Shown here: piece after piece, positions 44,105 through 54,433 of the stretch
Layout of the letters: each line of letters starts with the position of its first letter
Numbering within the stretch: the stretch's first letter is position 1
Assembly (NCBI GenBank): GCA_036365145.1
Contig: JAEOAD010000048.1
Location: 16,127,001 to 16,191,000, forward strand
DNA from: Orientallactaga sibirica
Lineage: Eukaryota; Chordata; Mammalia; Rodentia; Dipodidae
Reading direction: 5' to 3'
Length of the DNA: 64,000 nucleotides
Notes under the pieces: generated by a model
The model's input: the letters and a program-made list of their open reading frames with translations, nothing else
The model's database searches: none
Told to the model about the DNA's origin: nothing
Program-made: the position numbers and the translations under genes

Positions 44105-44495
44105 ACTCTTTAAATTGTCTTTTATTTGTGTGTATGTGCATGTGTGTGGTGGGCATATGTTCTTGTGTATGTGAGTTCAGGCACATGTATGCCATGGCAT
44201 GTGTGTGGAGGTCAGAGGGCAACTTTTTGATCGGTCCTTGCCTCCACACCTCACTTGTGGTATAGTGTTTTGTTCTTCAGATTCTTGCTCTTCTATTCTT
44301 TGCTGCGCTTGCCAGGAGCTTTCCTGAGATTTCTCCTGTCTCCACCTCCCCTCTCGCCTTTAGCATCAGCATGCTGGGATTGCAGGAGCGCACTATAGAT
44401 AGCTTCTGGCTTTTTATGTGGGAGCTAGAGATTGAAATGGCGCCTCTGGATTAGGTGGCACGTGTTCTATCCCTTCAGTCATGTCTCCAGCCCTG
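44105..44495 (-). repeat. B3-like SINE, antisense
   Basis: GTGTGGAGGTCAGAGGGCAAC near the left and CCCTTCAGTCATGTCTCCAGCCC at the right are the two ends. The middle includes GCATGCTGGGATTGCAGG, again a B1-like part. Confidence 0.65.
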
Positions 44496-45006
44496 TTTTC
44501 CAAATCTTAGTGAAGACCATTAGCCAGAACATACGCAGTCAACCTTGGCTTTTCACCATTCTCTCCTGGAGCATCCTCAAAGTCCAGCTGCCGCCTCAAA
44601 TGAGTCTCTCAGAGCTGTTCTCCGTGTCACTCTCCTCGGCAGAACGAAGCAGCGCTCTGCGCTTTGTGAGTGACTAGCGACATCTTCTAATTAGTCTCTC
44701 AGCTTTCAAACGTGCTGTCACCACCACCACTCTGTCTTCCTCCGAGTGTCCAGATTGCTGTGAACAAGACAGATTTGTTAAGGCTGTTCACTAATTCCAG
44801 GATAAAGCTATTCACATGTTTCCTTTTGTCTGTGGGATGAAACTCGAGTGTCTCCGCGCGTATTGCACATGACCCCTCGAGTACCTGCCACCAAACCATC
44901 TTCACACATTTTCCAGTGAACCTTGGGTTTCCACCAACTGTTTGCATTTTATGAATACGAGGGGATATTTCTAGTGTGGGAGGCTTTACTTCGCTGCTTT
45001 ACTTGT

Positions 45007-45448
45007 CCAGAAGTACTTTTTTTTTTTAATATTTTATTTATTTATTTATTTTTATTTTTTTATTTTTTGGTTTTTCGAGGTAGGGTCTCACTCTGGTCCA
45101 GGCTGACCTGGAATTCACTATGTAGTCTCAGGGTGGCCTCGAACTCACGGAGATCCTCCTACCTCTGCCTCCTGAGTGCTGGGATTAAAGGCATGCGCCA
45201 CCAGTCCCGGCTTTATTTATTTATTTTTATTTATTTGAGAGAAAGAGGCAGAGAGAGATAGAGGGGGAGAGAAGGAGAGAGAGAGAATGGGCACACCAGG
45301 GCTTCTAGCCACTGCAAAGGAACTCCAGACACATGCGCCACCTTACGCATCTGGCTTACGTGGGTCCTGGGGAATCGAATCTGGGTCTTTAGGTTTCGCA
45401 GGCAAGCACCTTAACTGCTAAGTCATCTCTCCAGCCCCAGAAGTACTT
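45007..45448 (-). repeat. Dip SINE with B1 in its tail, 12-bp target duplication
   Basis: CCAGAAGTACTT lies at 45007-45018 and 45437-45448. Between them an antisense Dip (head at 45436) has its T-rich tail interrupted by a whole antisense B1. Confidence 0.95.
45048..45212 (-). repeat. B1 SINE nested in Dip tail
   Basis: GGTTTTTCGAGGTAGGGTC to CCACCAGTCCCGGCT, flanked on both sides by TTTATTTATTTA from the Dip tail. Confidence 0.95.
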
Positions 45449-45565
45449 CTCTTGATCTTCCTACTTGGCAAATTGTGACCTAGCCTTCAAGACTTGGCAC
45501 AAATAACACATAGCCTGCTCCCTAAGACCTGGTTGGAATTAACTTCTTTCCTTGGATGTAACCAT

Positions 45566-45878
45566 ATTCTCTAAGTACACACGCGCACACACTCACGCAC
45601 ACACCCTTAATGAGAAGAATAAAAATCTGTTTGGGGGAGAAAATTATGATTAATTGCCATTCATTGCTCCTGTTCACCACCATCAAATCAATTCTAAGTG
45701 TTCTAGACAATCCCGAAGTCTATATGAAATGAGACAGCATTTAGGCTTAGTCCTCAAATGTAGCTTGTATGCACATGCTCAAGGCTTGAAGATTCTGGTG
45801 GCTGTGAAGGGAGATGTGTCACAGGAGGGAATCCTGGAGCCTGGGTTACCATGACCTCCACTTTCTTCAAGAAGTCTC
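45566..45878. other. Single-copy stretch with short CA run
   Basis: CACACGCGCACACACTCACGCACACACC lies at 45577-45604 (described, not a gene). Nothing else was seen. Confidence 0.4.
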
Positions 45879-45879
45879 A

Positions 45880-46082
45880 GGCTGGAGAGATGACTCAGCA
45901 GTTAAGGTGCTTGCCTGCAGAGCCTAACAACCCAGGTTCGATTACCCAGTATCCAGGTGACGCCAGATGCTCTAAGTGGCAAACGCTTCTGGAGTTTGTT
46001 TGCAGTGGCTAGAGGCTCTGGCTCTCTCTCTCCCTCTGTCTCCTCCACCCCCACCTTGCAAATAAAAAAAAATTAAAAAAGA
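45880..46082 (+). repeat. Dip SINE, diverged
   Basis: AAGAAGTCTCAGGCTGG before and AAGAAGTCTTGG after suggest AAGAAGTCT as target duplication. Confidence 0.9.
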
Positions 46083-46099
46083 AGTCTTGGTGCTCACTT

Positions 46100-46336
46100 T
46101 TTTTTGAGAGAGAGAGAGAAACAGAAAGAGAGAGAGGAAGAGGCAGAGATTGAGAGTGGGTGCGCCAGAAGCCTCTCAGCCACTGTGAATGAACTCCAGA
46201 TGTGTGTGCCCCCTTGTGGGCAAGTGCAGCATTGCGCATTTGCGTCTGGCTAAACGTGGGACCTGGAGAATCAAATGGGCATTCTTAGGCTTGGCAGGCA
46301 GGTGCCTTAAATGCTAAGCCATCTCTCCAGCCCTTG
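46100..46336 (-). repeat. Dip SINE, long subtype
   Basis: GGGCAAGTGCAGCATTGCGC identifies the subtype; CTTGGTG(A/C)TCAC(T) flanks both ends. Confidence 0.92.
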
Positions 46337-47055
46337 GTGATCACTTTTAACCACACACAGCAAGAAGAGCAGAGTGCTCACACAGAATTGTGCTGAGAAT
46401 GGAGCCCAACAGAGGGCAGGCAGAACCGGAAAGCAAGATGCTCTTCTCCTTAGCTGTGACTCATTTCCTGCCTGGCATTTCCTATAGTGCAACATCTCAA
46501 ACTCTCAAAATGCTTCAAATCACCCACTGATCTTGTGGAAGGGCAAATTATTTGTGTGACAAGGGTCTTTGTCTTGAGGAAACTGTAAGGCATGTGAATT
46601 CACAGGCTCACAGACAATTCTTTAAGACGAGCTTCTCACCTGGTGACCTTGAAAGTCAGGCCAAGTAAGGGCTCTCTCTTTGAGGCTGAACATGGCTAGA
46701 ATCATAATTAAAAAAAAAATCATCCAATATATTTTTACAAAATGAATAACTGCCAAGAAGCAGTTAGAAAAACATTGGCATATTTTAAATGTTCACAGTT
46801 TCATAAATTAACATATTTATCATGCCTTCATAAATACCATGAAAATAATTATGCCTGTCACAAAATAATTACTACATTCAGAAAAACATATTGATCCCTA
46901 GAAGATGGTGGGTGGTTGGTATGTGAAGGAGCCACAGTTTTAAGGTTGAATGATGAACAGTTTTTCTTCCTTTTTAAGCTACATTATTTTTAGTAAGAAT
47001 TTAATTATATAAAGTTTTTTAATTTTTTCTGGTTCATCCTCTTTTTTATATTTAT
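46337..47055. other. AT-rich single-copy stretch
   Basis: No repeat or exon recognised. Confidence 0.45.
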
Positions 47056-47059
47056 TTAT

Positions 47060-47565
47060 TTTTATTGACAACTTCCATAATTGTAGACAATAACTCATGG
47101 TAATTCCCTCCCTCCCCCACTTTCCCCTTTGAAAGTCCACTCTCCATCATATCCCCTCCCCCTCTCAATCAGTCTCTCCTTTATTTTGATGTCATGATCT
47201 TTTCCTCCTATTATGATGGTCTTGTGTAGGTAGTGTCAGGCACCATGTGGTCATGGATATCCAGGCCATTTTGTGTCTGGAGGAGCATGTTGTAAGGAGT
47301 CCTATTCTTCTTTTGGCTCTTACATTCTTTCTGCCCCCTCTTCCACAATGAACCCTGAGCCTGGGAAGGTGTGATAGAGATGTTTCAGTGCTGAGCACTC
47401 CTCTGTCCCTTCTTCTCAGCACTATGGTGCCTTCTGAGTCATCCCAAGGTCACTGCCATCTGAAAAGAGAAGCTTTTCTAACCAAAAGTTAGAGTAGCAT
47501 TAACATGTGGGTATGAACATTAAGAGAAGTGCTTACCGAGCAGTTTGGTGAACATAGTATAAAAG
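47060..47565 (-). mobile_element. L1 3' UTR, antisense
   Basis: TTTATTGACAACTTCCATAATTG to GAGCAGTTTGGTGAACATAG is the complement of the copy at 20.9-21.6 kb with few differences. The minus frame over it (47192-47422) is not a gene. Confidence 0.8.
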
Positions 47566-48140
47566 TTTTTAAATTTTTAAGTACTACCCTTGCCCTTGAG
47601 AAAGCACTTACATACAGAAAATGGAGAGATGTTCAATAGATATATAGATAGTAGAGATTCTGCAGGCACTTTCTAATATTTTTTAGACTTCTCCATATTT
47701 ATTATAACTACATGTGTATGTGAATCTACAGTTATCTCAAAATAAAATATTCATTGAAAATATCTTGCAAAATTATATCTCAATATTCACATGTGTTAAA
47801 GCATTCATACTTCTTTTTGATATAACACGTAATAATACTTTTAAGGGCTTCAGAGACTAGTACAGAATCTTTGTTGATTCTACAAAATTTGTCATAGTCA
47901 ACATTTGAACGTTTTTCCTGTGACTGCACTTACTACATAGAGTAAAACCAAGTGCTGAATCAGTACCTTTCAAAACTCAAATGGTTAGCTGGTGAATGTC
48001 TCTAGCCCTCTGTCCACTCCATACTCATGTGGGAGCGGAGTAAAATTCTGATTGCGGAGGGGGAGGACCTAGATTTATCTTTATTCCTAGTTCCTCCCTT
48101 TTCCTGCCTCACCTCTTTCCATTGTCCACTAACATTTTCT
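47566..48140. other. AT-rich single-copy stretch
   Basis: Nothing recognised. Confidence 0.4.
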
Positions 48141-48144
48141 GTGC

Positions 48145-49155
48145 ATCATGTCTTATATTTATTGATTTTTTGTTTGATTTTAAATTAGTATACAAAGGAA
48201 GAGGTTTTATCATGGCATTTTCATATATAATGTGTCATTTTTTGGGGTCGTCTCCCTTCACTCTTCTGCCCTATTCCCCTGCTTTTCTTTGGACCCTTCC
48301 ACCCTCAGTAGCTCCCTCTTCACATGTGTTCTATTACCCTCCCTTCCTTCCTCAAAATGTCTTTTTCCTCTCTCAAGGTACCCCTTCTAGTTTCATGTCC
48401 TATACTCACACTCACATCCACATATAAAAGTTAAAAGCTTGGTTTTACATACGAGAGAGAACATTTGGTATTTATCTTTCTGAGTCTGGATTACCTCAAT
48501 ATAATTTCCACTTACATCTATTTTCCTTTAAAAAATCCATTTTTTAAGTTATGCTGAATAAAACTCCATTGTGTATATGTACCACATGTTCAGAATCCAT
48601 CCATCTCTTGATAGATATCTAGGCTGATTCTATTTCCTTACGATTCTGCAGAGGAACAATGAAGGTGGATGGGCGGGTATCTGTGTGGCAGAATATAGAG
48701 TCCTTTGGGTATATACCAAGGTGTGCTTTAGTTGAGTCATATGGTAGCTCTATTTTTAGGGTTTTTTGTTGTTGTTGTTGTTGTTTTTGTTTTTCGAGGT
48801 AGGGTTTCACTCTGGTCCAGGCTGACCTGGAATTAACTACGTAGTCTCAGGGTGGCCTTGAACTCTCAGCGATCCTCCTACCTCTGCCTCCCAAGTGCTG
48901 GGATTAAAGGCGTGCGCCACCATGCCCAGCTATTTTTAGTTTTTTCTTAGAAACCTCCACACTGTTTTCTTAGTGGCACCATCAGTGTAAACTCCCTCCA
49001 GCAGTGAATATTCTCATCAACATTTGCTGCCATTGGACTTTTGACGACCGCCATTCTGACTGGGGTGAGATGGAATATCAAACTCATGTTTGTCTGCATT
49101 TCCCTTATGGCTAAGGATGTTGAACATTTAAGAATGTTTATTGACCAATTACGTT
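48145..49155 (-). mobile_element. Old L1 3' end, antisense, with nested B1
   Basis: CCATTGTGTATATGTACCAC, CTTTGGGTATATACCAAGG, GACCGCCATTCTGACTGGGG and GGCTAAGGATGTTGAACATT are the standard L1 3'-end blocks in reverse. The left half (48145-48450) is less certain. Confidence 0.75.
48751..48939 (-). repeat. B1 SINE inside L1, with target duplication
   Basis: TATTTTTAG at both ends (48751-48759, 48931-48939). The poly-A complement includes a TTG repeat. Confidence 0.93.
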
Positions 49156-49546
49156 TCTTCTTCTGAAAACTGTCTGTTGCATTAGCTAGTCTATTTATTG
49201 GTTAGCACTTTTGGTCTTGTGACCAAGCAATAGCATCATCTAGTGTGGGTCTCTCCACCTCAGTTAACCCAATCCAGAAAGTCCCTCAAGAAATCTGATG
49301 GTGAATTTAACTAAATCCTGTTTATTTAACAACCAAAATTAGCATCACAAGTCCACCCCTTGTTAAATCAAACATTTCACTTTGAAGTCATACCCTTTCA
49401 CCCTTTATCCATGGGCACACAGCCAATAAAATGAATTCTGCCTAATCTCAAAAGTCTCCATAGACTTTAACAGTTCCAACACTGTTTAAAAGTGTAAATA
49501 CAGAGTCTCTTTGGAGACTCGTGCAAATTCGTTTTCTTTAAAAAAA
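49156..49546. other. Single-copy stretch
   Basis: No feature recognised. Confidence 0.4.
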
Positions 49547-49547
49547 A

Positions 49548-49795
49548 AAAAAAGAACAGTTTATTTAGTTATTTATTTGAGAGAGAGAAAGAAGCAGAGA
49601 AAGAGATAGATAGGTAGGTAGAGAAGAGAGAGAGAATTGGCATGCCAGAGCCTCTAGCCACTGCAAACCAACCCCAGATGCATGCACAGCCTTGTGCATC
49701 CGGCTTTATGTGGATCCTGGGGAATCAAAGCCTAAACACCCATGCTCTTTCTCTCTCTGCCTCTCTCTCCTTACATAAATAAATAAATAAAATAT
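49548..49795. repeat. Two Dip SINE pieces joined in inverted orientation
   Basis: Bases 49548-49737 are an antisense Dip without its head. At CACCC|ATGCTC the sequence switches to the CT block and AATAAATAAATAAA tail of a sense Dip. Both heads are missing and the two tails point outward. Confidence 0.8.
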
Positions 49796-50701
49796 ATAAA
49801 AAGAACAAACTTCTTTAAAAAAAGGTGTGTGTGTGGGGGGGTGGGAAGTATGTAACAAACTCCATGGAACTCCAGAACACCATTAGGGAAAACTTTGAAA
49901 ACCTGTACTCCAAGGAGCTGTATAACCCAGAGAAGTGGACTAATTTCTAAATGCAGAGGATCTACCAAAATTCAGACATGCGTAATTTAAACATACCCTG
50001 TGGTGGATAGTCTCCACTGTCGACTTGGCAAGGATCCAGAATCACGTTGGAAACAAATTGAGTCATTATCATTGACAGATTTTCTTTAGATCGGATTAAC
50101 TGAGGTAGGGATACTTGTGCTAACAGTGGGCAGTGCCATTCCATGGGCTGGGGTCCCCGGCTTCCTGCAAAGGAACAGCCCAGCTAGGCACGAGAATTCA
50201 CCAGTTTCTGATTACTGACTCCAGGTGCAATATGACCAGTATACTTTCCTAACCATAACGGACACTGTCCCCTAGAACCATACTCCAAAATAAATGAGAC
50301 ACATTTCTTTTATCAAGTGTTTTTAACTGCAACAAGAAAAACAACTAATGCAGAGAACTGGTACTGAGAAGTGAGGCTATTGCTGTGACAGCCATAACCT
50401 TGTGGTCCATAGGCTTTGGGAACTGGTTTGTGGGAGCAATGTTGAAACCTTTGGATACTCTGGACTTAGAAAAACACTAGGCAAAGCTTAACTGGGACCA
50501 TTTTGGTGGAAGTTTCAAAGGCCAGATTGCCAAGCAAAATGAAGATGGTGGATTCCTGGCTCACAAGGTTTCAGAGAAGAATAAGGATTCTACCAGGAAA
50601 TAGGTAGAGGTAGTTCATGCTCTAGGAGGGCATAAAAACTGGCTGCATTCTACCCACACCCTGAGAATTTGCATGAGGTTGAAGTTAAAAGTAACAGATT
50701 A

Positions 50702-50920
50702 GGGCTGGAGAGATGGCTTAAGGGTTAAGGCGCCCGCCTGCCAAGCCTAAGAATGCCTGATCGATTCTCCAGGTCCTATGTTTAGCCAGACACAAAAGTG
50801 ACACAAGGGCACAATGCCACGCTTGCCCACAAGGGGGCACACACGTCTGGAGTTTGTTCAAGATGCTGAAATGGCCCTGGCATGCCCATTCTCTCTCTCT
50901 CTCTCAAAAAAAAAAAAAAA
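50702..50920 (+). repeat. Dip SINE, long subtype
   Basis: GCCCGCCTGCCAAGCCTAAG and GCCACGCTTGCCCACAAGGGG are long-subtype marks; GTAACAGA copies lie before and after. Confidence 0.94.
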
Positions 50921-50932
50921 AAAAGTAACAGA

Positions 50933-51093
50933 AGCCAGGCGTGGTTGGCACACGCCTTTAATCCCAGCACTCGGGAGGCAGAGGTAGGAGGATTGCCATG
51001 AGTTCAAGGCCACCCTGAGACTGCATAGTTAATTCCAGGTCCGCCTGGGCTAGAGTGAGACCCTACCTCGAAAAACCAAAAAAAAAAAAAAAA
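50933..51093 (+). repeat. B1 SINE inserted into the Dip target duplication
   Basis: It starts AGCCAGGCGTGGTTGGCAC and ends in a run of about 20 A. The downstream AAAAGTAACAGATTA repeats the sequence at 50687-50701. Confidence 0.95.
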
Positions 51094-51180
51094 AAAAGTA
51101 ACAGATTAATCTAATGGAGAAAATCTCAAGACAGGAGAGTGTCCTACAAAATACCCTGGTCTCTTACATTTTCTGTCTGC

Positions 51181-51499
51181 TTTTCAACAGCCTGCACCTT
51201 CTCTCTCTGAATCTCCTCGCGCTGCTCCTGTGAGCAGTTCACAGGTGAAGATGGTCAGTGCTGGCCAGCAGGGACCTGTGGCAGTAGCATAGCAGCCCAG
51301 CAGCCACAGCGGTGGTACCCAAGAGGCAGCTCAGGTCCACGTGTGGGAGAATCTCACTGACCTGATGATGGCTGGCGAGTCTGGAACTCAGCGGAAGAAG
51401 CCTGGCACAGCACTACAGCAGCTCCAGTTCCTCCTCTTTCCTTTGCTCAGATGCAACTTCTAATTCGCCACCTTACCCAGAAGTCCTCCCTTCTTTTTC
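51181..51499. other. Single-copy stretch
   Basis: GC-richer DNA (CAGCAGCCACAGCGGTGG) without recognised coding frame or repeat. Confidence 0.4.
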
Positions 51500-51610
51500 C
51501 CTTTGAGATAGTGTCTCACTCTGTAGCCCAGGCTGCACTTGAACTTGCAATCCTCTTGCTTCAGCCTCACAAATGCTAGGATTACAAGTTCATATCCCTA
51601 CGCGTGGCAT
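51500..51610 (-). repeat. B1-like SINE, diverged
   Basis: TTTGAGATAGTGTCTCACTC to TTACAAGTTCATATCCC is antisense; its wording is closer to old proto-B1 than to the young B1 here. Confidence 0.75.
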
Positions 51611-52264
51611 TTTCCCTTCTTAAAAGGTGTCTCTGGAATGAATGTGTGATCTTATTTTCATTTTGTGGTGTGTGTGTGTGTGTGTGTCTATATCAGAGGA
51701 CAAACTTAAGTCTTGTTCCTCGGGTTCTGTGCACTTTTGGGGGGACGGTACCTATCACTGTCCTGGAAGTCATCTCAATAGGCTACACTGACATGAACAC
51801 ACACCGATTCACTCCAGGATAGAGCGCAAACCACAGACCAAAATAACCATTGCATCAAAATCATCCAGTTCTGGTGAACCCGTGTGTTAGCTGGGGTTAC
51901 TTACAGAGCGCAGGCGAGGGGTCATTGACAGGAGTCCGAGTGACTCCAAGGCAGCCACATCCTGGCAAAGTGCCATTCAGCTTGGACGGCCGCCTCGCGG
52001 AGGCCACATCCTGGAGTTCCCCTTCCAGATAACCTTCCCCCACCTCCATTTTCTAGCTTCTCCCAAGATCACTTGCAGCAGGGTGGGAGTGGGGGAGGCG
52101 GGCAGGAAGACCAGCTGGAATCCCAGGTGGGCCTTAACACCCTGCCCTCCTCTGTCTACTGGGGAATAGCAACAGCTCCATTACTGTTATTTCAGACCCG
52201 GTTATCTTCATATTGTTCTGCTCCAAGGTTACCATGGATACCAGGCCAAAGCATTCTCTTCTCT
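51611..52264. other. Single-copy stretch with a short (TG)n
   Basis: A (TG)11 run lies at 51667-51688. Several 60-81 codon frames were checked without a recognisable product. Confidence 0.4.
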
Positions 52265-52710
52265 AAGACAGCATCATGCTATTCCCAGAGGGGGAAAAAA
52301 TCCATACAGTGGCATTAGCTCTGCTCCTGCTCCAGCTTCTATGTCCTCCCCACAACCACACACCATATAGGATGTGTCTCTTCAAAACTTTTTTTGTATA
52401 TTTTATAATTTTATTTGTTTATATATTTGAGAGAGGGAAAGAGGCGGGTGGGGAGGGGTAAGAATGGGCAGGCCAGGGCCTCCAGCCACTGCAAACGAAC
52501 TCCAGATGCATGTGCCACCTTGTGCATCTGGCTTAAGCAGGTCCTGGGGATCGAAGCAAGGTCCTTTGGCTTTGCAGGCAAGCGCCTTAACCACTAAGCC
52601 ATCTCTGCAGCCCTCTCTTCAAAAACTTTAAGCCAGAATAAACTCCTTCCTTTCTTAAGTTGTGTCTGTTCAGGTATTTGTTTATAGCAACAAAAAAGTA
52701 ATTAATACAA
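52265..52710 (+). mobile_element. 3' part of an LTR split by a Dip SINE
   Basis: After the SINE, TTTAAGCCAGAATAAACTCC (polyadenylation signal), TTCAGGTATTTGTTTATAGC and TAATTAATACA close an ERVL-like LTR. Its 5' boundary is not recognisable. Confidence 0.58.
52378..52628 (-). repeat. Dip SINE in LTR, with target duplication
   Basis: CTCTTCAAAACTTT and CTCTTCAAAAACTTT flank an antisense standard copy. Confidence 0.93.
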
Positions 52711-52951
52711 ATGAATACTGTCTTTCCAGGTAAGATGTGCCCACTGGTGCAAAGTGGGTAACCAAGTGCTTTCTCACTGGATTTGAGTGTTGCTTCGTGG
52801 GAAGGAATTCATGTCTCATACTGAAAAATCTAGTCAAAGCCTGTGGCTGGGGAAGTCATAGGTCTTAAGAGGGAAGCTAGTAGTGTTGTTTGGCTAAATG
52901 GATATGCTGTGAGCATGAAATTACCCTCTAGATATCTGTGTTTATGCCCAT

Positions 52952-53915
52952 AGATTAGTGTTGCTCTCAGTCTTTTTGTAGTGGGTAGCAACTACTGGAG
53001 GAGACTAAAAACTCATCAAAATATTCAGAATAAGTGATAGCTGGCTGCTCAGATCTAACTGGGCCATCGATATCATCCTCTCCAAAGCTCACGGAACATT
53101 GCAGAAGGTGGCGTAATAAGAATGTAAGAGACAGAATGGGGAGGGGTGCTGTGGAGTGCTGTTTCGCAGACATGAATGGGCCATTGCACTCACGAGCTCA
53201 CAGCAGCTATCAGTGCCTGTACAGACTGGCCCCTTGACATTCTGTCATGGATGGTAAAGGAGCTCATAAGCCCTCATCCCTCCCTGAGCCATTATTGACA
53301 GTTAACAGTTGCTGGGGGATGGTGTTTGTGGTGGTTTGATTCAGGTGTCCCTCCAAAGCTTAGGTGTTCTGGATGCTAGGTTCCCCAGCTGATGGCAATT
53401 GGAAATTAAAGCCTCCTGGAGGCAGTGTATTGTTGGAGGCAGGCTTATGGGTGTTATAGCCAGTGTCCCCTTGCCAGTGTTTGGCACACTCTCCTGTTGC
53501 TATGGTCCACCTTATGTTGGCCAAGGGGTGATGTCCACCCTCTGCTCATGCCATCATTTTCCCCTGTCATTATGGAGCTTCTCCTCGAGACTGTAAGACA
53601 AAATAAACCCTTTTTTTCCCCAAAAGCTGCTCTTGGTCGGATGAAATCTGCCAGCAATATGAACCTGACTGCCACAGAGTTCTTCAGTGATGTAGCCACT
53701 CGTAAGCTGCTCATGGTTTCTCTGAGAAGTGATCCCCAACCCATGCTCATGCAAGCACCTGTGTTAAACTCAGAGGGTCACAACATAAGACATTAAAGTA
53801 GAGATGTGACTTGTTGGGAAAAAGGAGGAGTTCAGCATTAGAGGTAGGGGGACAAGAGAAGGTAATAAGAGAGGACTATGATCAAAATGTATTATCTAAT
53901 GTATAAAAATTGTCA
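52952..53915 (+). mobile_element. Old rodent L1 (Lx-like) 3' UTR, split by an LTR
   Basis: AGATTAGTGTTGCTCTCAG, AAGAATGTAAGAGACAGAATG, TTCTGTCATGGATGG, and after the LTR GTGATGTAGCCACTCGTAAG, CCCATGCTCATGCAAGC and GTATAAAAATTGTCAA follow the Lx 3' UTR in order. Confidence 0.78.
53327..53676 (+). mobile_element. Solo LTR inserted in the L1 3' UTR
   Basis: A 350-bp TG...CA element (TGTGGTGGTTTGATTC to ACCTGACTGCCACA) with AAAATAAACCC polyadenylation signal. The flanking 5-mers GTGTT and GAGTT fit a 5-bp target duplication with one change. It is the same family as 25.7 kb. Confidence 0.85.
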
Positions 53916-53929
53916 ACACAATTCAAATT

Positions 53930-54128
53930 TTTTTCATTTTAATTTACTTGCAAGAAGAGAGACAGAGAGAAAATGGGTTTACCAGGGCCTCCTGCCACTA
54001 CAAACGAATGAACTCCAGATTCATGCGCCACTTTGTGCATCTGGGTTTACGTGGGTCCTGGGGAATCGAACTCAGGTCATTAGGGTTTGCAGGCAAGCGC
54101 CTTAACCACTGAGCCCTCTCTCCAGCCC
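53930..54128 (-). repeat. Dip SINE at the end of L1
   Basis: CAACACAATTC before it; the head complement ends CCCTCTCTCCAGCCCC. AACGAATGAACTCC contains a 4-base repeat. Confidence 0.92.
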
Positions 54129-54139
54129 CAACGTATTAC

Positions 54140-54235
54140 TTTAAATATACGCTTACATTCATTGCATCCTTGGAATCTAGCATGGTGTCTATCGCACAGT
54201 AGGTCTTGGTGAATAAATGAGTTCCAAGACCAGTT
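54140..54235 (+). mobile_element. L2 3'-terminal fragment
   Basis: CATTGCATCCTTGGAATCTAGCATGG (two parts), CGCACAGTAGGTCTTGGTG and AATAAATGA match the L2 3' end. Confidence 0.65.
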
Positions 54236-54240
54236 CTTAA

Positions 54241-54433
54241 AAGACTCTAATCTCAGCCGGGCGTGGTGGCTCACGCCTTTAATCCCAGCACTCGGGAGGC
54301 AGAGGTAGGAGGATCGCCCAGAGTTCGAGGCCACCCTGAGACTACATAGTGAATTCCAGGTCAGCCTGGACCAGAGTGAGACCCTACCTCAAAAAACAAA
54401 AAAAAAAAAAAAAAAAAAAAGACTCTAATCTCA
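54241..54433 (+). repeat. B1 SINE with 15-bp target duplication
   Basis: AAGACTCTAATCTCA lies directly before CCGGGCGTGGTGG and directly after a 25-base A tail, perfect on both sides. With intact CpGs this is a young copy. Confidence 0.97.

Larger units (their letters stand above)
44800..45565 (+). mobile_element. L2 fragment split by SINEs
   Basis: GGATGAAACTCGAGTGTCTCC, CTCGAGTACCTGCCACC and, after the SINEs, CCTTCAAGACTTGGCACAAATAAC follow the 3' part of L2 in order. Confidence 0.55.
49999..51180 (+). mobile_element. ERVL-type LTR with start of internal region
   Basis: The LTR (49999-50352) runs from TGTGGTGGATAGTCTCCAC to AACTAATGCA. It is followed by GAGAACTGGTACTGAGAAGTG, which fits the primer-binding/leader zone of ERVL-MaLR elements, then about 350 bases of leader-like sequence (CTATTGCTGTGACAGCC, AGAAAAACACTAGGC). 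The internal part resumes after two SINEs and fades near 51180. No gag or pol open frame survives. Confidence 0.68.
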
